Part shown: positions 5,943 through 8,219 of the stretch, one piece after another
How the letters are laid out: each line of letters begins with the position of its first letter
Position numbering within the stretch: position 1 is the stretch's first letter
Source of the DNA: Microcaldota archaeon
Lineage (GTDB): Archaea > Micrarchaeota > Micrarchaeia > Norongarragalinales > UBA8480
Direction of reading: 5' to 3'
Length of the DNA stretch: 8,219 bases
Assembly (NCBI GenBank): GCA_030697615.1
Contig: JAUYPK010000151.1
Span: 1-8,219 of the forward strand
The notes under the pieces: generated by a model
What the model was told of the DNA's origin: nothing
The model's database searches: none
Seen by the model: the letters and a program-made list of their open reading frames with translations, nothing else
Program-made: the position numbers and the translations under genes

Positions 5943-6029
5943 ATGAGCATCGAGCGAAGCTCGATGACTCAGACACAAACTTAATGTTTGTGCTGAAAGG
6001 CCTTTTAGATCTCCTGGCTAGATTTTCCT
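5943..6029. repeat. Structured repeat element B (family 1)
   Basis: Plus-strand layout: ATGAGC; hairpin 1 ATCGAGC/GCTCGAT (5949-5955/5959-5965) with GAA loop; GACTCAGA; hairpin 2 CACAAAC/GTTTGTG (5974-5980/5986-5992); CTGAAAGGCCTTTTAG; hairpin 3 ATCT/AGAT (6009-6012/6020-6023) with a TGGC-containing loop; TTTTCCT. Fixed blocks shared exactly with element A include ATGAGCAT, ATGACTCAGACA, TGCTGA, AGGCCTTTTA and TTTTCCT. It has the same orientation as A, 903 bases away. It fills most of the gap before the nucleotidyltransferase gene and overlaps the last codons and stop of the gene at 6018. Confidence 0.85.
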
Positions 6030-6221
6030 TCGCATTAAGAAGTAACTTCCAATTGCGGCGATTGACCTTGCTTCCTGCGTGTTTGCCGTTGCAGCTTGGC
6101 CAGCTGCTTTTAATGTGGGTTTAATGAGTGTAAAAAGTAGAATAGCTGCAATTACAACTACGACTAACATGTAGATAGAAGACCATTCACTGGCACCACG
6201 CCGCTTTTTAACAAAAGGCAT
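6018..6221 (-). CDS. Small pilin-like membrane protein (67 residues)
   Basis: A basic leader MPFVKKRRG is followed by ASEWSSIYMLVVVVIAAILL, with a single helix at about 17-33 and a short Ala/Gln-rich tail. The shape is that of a class III signal peptide in which the usual Gln after the Gly is Ala, with Glu at +3; cleavage after G9 would leave 58 residues, one of the smallest pilin-like forms. The start is ATG 6221, with GGAGG about 16 bases upstream inside the end of the preceding gene, 12 bases away. The last residues (about RKI) and the TAG stop come from element B, so the original C-terminus may have been altered by insertion. Possible major or minor subunit; role not known. Confidence 0.75.
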   Translation of the reverse strand: MPFVKKRRGASEWSSIYMLVVVVIAAILLFTLIKPTLKAAGQAATANTQEARSIAAIGSYFLMRRKI

Positions 6222-6233
6222 TTTGTGTTTATA

Positions 6234-6725
6234 CTAGCCTCCTAATTTTTGAAGACACGCGTCTATAGCTGCTGTGCCTCGCTTTTCAGGCGCAATGCTG
6301 ATGACATAAATTGCTGGGCCGCTTGCAGGTGCAGGGTCGCCGCACACTGTAAAAGTGACTTTTGAATCTTTAGTGGCGCGTATCCCTTTTCCATTGTCTA
6401 AGAGTTCAATTGCAGAACCTTGAAGTTGGCTGTCTACTACAAATTGAACTGTCTCTTCAAGCATAGTAGTGTCGGTTGTAACTAGCCTCGCGTTTACAAC
6501 GGTTCCACCTTTAAGAGTTGCGTCACGTGGAGGAGTTCCAGGTGAATATGCACCGGATATTTTTTTAAGCTCTTCTTTAAATGCTTGTTGTGCATCTGCC
6601 CCGCCAATTCCAGGTAAGCTGTTTAAAATTCCGAGTAACACGCCGAGAATTGCAAGTGCTACGATTACGCTGATGACGAGCATCATTGTTTCAAACGCTT
6701 GACCTCTTCGTTGTCTAAATTTCAT
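6234..6725 (-). CDS. Class III signal-peptide pilin (163 residues)
   Basis: MKFRQRRGQAFETMMLVIS is a textbook archaeal class III signal peptide: basic residues, G8-Q9 at the cleavage point, Glu at residue 12, and a helix to about residue 34. The mature protein of about 155 residues has a Gly/Ala-rich linker, predicted beta strands and only two Cys (C128, C157), which could form one disulfide. It is the first gene after tadC, behind its own promoter and the best Shine-Dalgarno in the window, and is therefore the best candidate for an abundant (major) pilin. Cleavage by the PibD/EppA type of prepilin peptidase is expected from the motif. Confidence 0.88.
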   Translation of the reverse strand: MKFRQRRGQAFETMMLVISVIVALAILGVLLGILNSLPGIGGADAQQAFKEELKKISGAYSPGTPPRDATLKGGTVVNARLVTTDTTMLEETVQFVVDSQLQGSAIELLDNGKGIRATKDSKVTFTVCGDPAPASGPAIYVISIAPEKRGTAAIDACLQKLGG

Positions 6726-6738
6726 AAATGTGAATATA

Positions 6739-6774
6739 ACCTCCTTGAACAGTTAGTTTGACTCTTTATAAAAT
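6739..6774 (-). promoter_or_regulatory. Promoter and Shine-Dalgarno of the pilin gene
   Basis: In the 58-base gap after tadC the minus strand has AAAGG followed by ATTTTATAAA (6774-6765), a BRE/TATA pair, then AAGGAGGT (6746-6739), an almost perfect Shine-Dalgarno. The Shine-Dalgarno lies 13 bases from ATG 6725, longer than usual, and about where transcription would start from this TATA box. Separate strong expression of the pilin relative to tadC is the likely meaning. Confidence 0.55.
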
Positions 6775-6783
6775 CCTTTCTAC

Positions 6784-8219
6784 TTAGCCGCCTAATGAGC
6801 TACTGGCGAAATAAGCCACTAGTGCGAATAGGATAGTTGCTACTGGCAACGCTTTTGCAATTTCCATGTAAGTGTGTAGTTTGTTGTTTGAATCTTCAAT
6901 CTGCGAGTTAAAGTATGTGAGGATTATCACAACTTCGATTACGTAGATTCCCATTATGAACGTAAAAGTAGCTGGGTCTGTTGAAGCGCCTGCATCACTT
7001 CCAGATTTGCAGAACATGGAACTTAAGTTACTTTCTCCGCCGCCGAATCCAGATGTACCTGGCGGCAAGCTTTGCGTTGAAGGTGTGCTTGCACAGTTCG
7101 CTGACAACGCCTTTACAATTACGCCTTGTAAGCTAGTAACTACGCCAAGTACAATTGGTGCTATGAATGTGCCCATTGTTTTTAACATAGACGTGACGCT
7201 TGACAACAAGTTGCGCAGGAGTAAGTCAATTTTTTCACTGTTCCGCAACTGTAACGCGAGGCCAATAAGTGACTTTGCAGCAACATTTACGCCTAAGCCA
7301 ATTGAGTCAACTGTGATGTGCATTCCACTTTCCAAAGTTTTTGAAGGTAAGTTTTTCAACGCTCCGAAGTTAGGATTGAAAATAGCTTCGTCGATTGTCA
7401 TTCCCATTGACGTTACGTTGTCTAAAATGCGGCGGAAAACAACGCTTGCGATTTTGCTGTTTGGTAGAAATTCAACCGCGTGTTTCAATGCATCTTCAAG
7501 CGGGCGGTTTTCTCCAAGTCTACTTGCCAGCACGTAAATTGCATCTTTAAATTCGCGTTCCATTGCGCGGATATCGTCTTGAATTTTTTTCCGCTCTACG
7601 AATGTTCCATAGAGGTAAATTGAAACCGATAGCCCTATGCCGACTATTATTCCCAATAGGGTAAACATGCCAATGAACAAATCAGTTACTGGTGTGTCGA
7701 ATAGTTGAATGTGTGGCTTTGCAGCTAACACGTCAGCTTTTTCAAACGCTGACAACGGGGCAACAGTCATTGTTGTATCTAAATAGAACCCGCCAGCAAC
7801 TGCAATTACAAGTATTGCAATTGCAATTGGCATAATCGGAAGCTTGACTCCGAAGAAGTTTACAGTTCCTTTTGGAGACAAGCCTGGAAAATCTTCGTTG
7901 ATTTCCGGAGGAATATACGTGGGTGGTCTGCTTCCCAAAATGCTTGCACCAAGCGCCAGCAAGCCAAGCGGTAAACCTAACAGGTAAATCAATGCCAGAA
8001 TTTCAGGCCTTGCAAGCGGAAAACTCCCACCTGCTAATGTTCCGCCAATTGGCAGTACAATTGCAAGCATCAATGGTAGCAACACGCCGAAGTAGTAGAG
8101 GTAAACTGTTGGCTGTGACAAGCCGCGTGCAAAGTGGTCCATTTTTTCCTTGCTTCCCTCAAGAACGTCTTCAGAAGCTTTTTCAAGTAGTGCTTCGCGT
8201 TTTGCCCCGTCGCTTTCCA
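6784..8219 (-). CDS. tadC: TadC/FlaJ-like archaeal pilus platform protein (5' end cut by window edge)
   Basis: An integral membrane platform protein of the type II secretion F family, which anchors the assembly ATPase of archaeal type IV pili or archaella. The frame is still open at the right edge: 25 further codons precede the first Met (8142), so the N-terminal copy of the domain is missing. Counting from that Met, hydrophobic segments lie near 12-32, 47-70, 101-120, 155-178, 325-345, 395-412 and 432-446. Between the fourth and fifth lies the charged cytoplasmic domain (182-320), with EREFKDAIYVLASRLGENRP and PLEDALKHA typical of archaeal FlaJ/TadC proteins. A Gly/Ser-rich loop (348-394) with two Cys (350, 378) lies between late membrane segments. 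The linked pilin genes support a pilus role. The partner ATPase would be expected beyond the right edge. Confidence 0.87.
   Translation of the reverse strand, partial: ESDGAKREALLEKASEDVLEGSKEKMDHFARGLSQPTVYLYYFGVLLPLMLAIVLPIGGTLAGGSFPLARPEILALIYLLGLPLGLLALGASILGSRPPTYIPPEINEDFPGLSPKGTVNFFGVKLPIMPIAIAILVIAVAGGFYLDTTMTVAPLSAFEKADVLAAKPHIQLFDTPVTDLFIGMFTLLGIIVGIGLSVSIYLYGTFVERKKIQDDIRAMEREFKDAIYVLASRLGENRPLEDALKHAVEFLPNSKIASVVFRRILDNVTSMGMTIDEAIFNPNFGALKNLPSKTLESGMHITVDSIGLGVNVAAKSLIGLALQLRNSEKIDLLLRNLLSSVTSMLKTMGTFIAPIVLGVVTSLQGVIVKALSANCASTPSTQSLPPGTSGFGGGESNLSSMFCKSGSDAGASTDPATFTFIMGIYVIEVVIILTYFNSQIEDSNNKLHTYMEIAKALPVATILFALVAYFASSSLGG

Noticed and set aside
5776..5976. 66-codon minus-strand frame running from element B into the nucleotidyltransferase gene
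   Set aside because: It is out of frame with the nucleotidyltransferase and partly made of repeat sequence; no independent support.
4943..6029. Elements A and B as ends of one classical transposon
   Set aside because: They are direct, not inverted, no transposase lies between them, and no target-site duplication is visible at their edges.
5943..6029. Elements A and B as archaeal box C/D guide RNAs
   Set aside because: CTGA and ATGA motifs occur, but a full RTGATGA box C with paired C'/D' spacing is absent and long internal hairpins are not typical.
6956..7537. 193-codon open frame on the plus strand opposite tadC
   Set aside because: It is fully antisense to a convincing membrane protein gene; its protein shows no domain pattern.

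Overview
The window reads as archaeal, most likely from a small-genome (DPANN-type) lineage; the lineage is an inference, not a sequence match. The archaeal signs are class III (prepilin) signal peptides with R/K-G-Q motifs before a single membrane helix, a FlaJ/TadC-type pilus platform protein, TATA-like boxes with purine-rich upstream elements, and an archaeal-style RelB/RelE pair. All credible genes lie on the minus strand, so transcription runs right to left, with tight packing. No tRNA, rRNA, CRISPR array or insertion sequence was seen.

Right to middle (8219 to 5943): the C-terminal part of a TadC/FlaJ-like membrane platform (cut by the right edge), a promoter with a strong Shine-Dalgarno, a class III pilin-like protein of 163 residues, and a 67-residue pilin-like protein. 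Middle (5881 to 5071): a minimal-nucleotidyltransferase gene with a small basic partner, which interrupts the pilus genes. It lies between two direct copies (B and A) of a short structured repeat whose three hairpins keep pairing while changing sequence. Left-middle (5063 to 2081): four more secreted or pilin-like proteins with single N-terminal anchors, several rich in cysteine. They probably form the minor subunits or tip of the same pilus.

Left (2030 to 1): a RelB/RelE toxin-antitoxin pair with its own, apparently leaderless, promoter, then a protein of at least 494 residues of unknown function that runs off the left edge. It contains shuffled repeats and a glycine-rich hydrophobic hairpin.

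The most unusual feature is a set of four palindromic elements of two families: A and B share one design, C and D another. They occupy most of the large gaps in an otherwise compact operon. A, C and D fall exactly at the N-termini of pilin-like genes, either as 5' leaders that cover the start codon or read in frame within the part of the signal peptide that prepilin peptidase removes. For C no downstream start exists, so in-frame translation is the simplest reading. Element B supplies the stop codon of the 67-residue gene. Function and mobility of these elements are inference; the repeat sequences and their pairing are seen directly.
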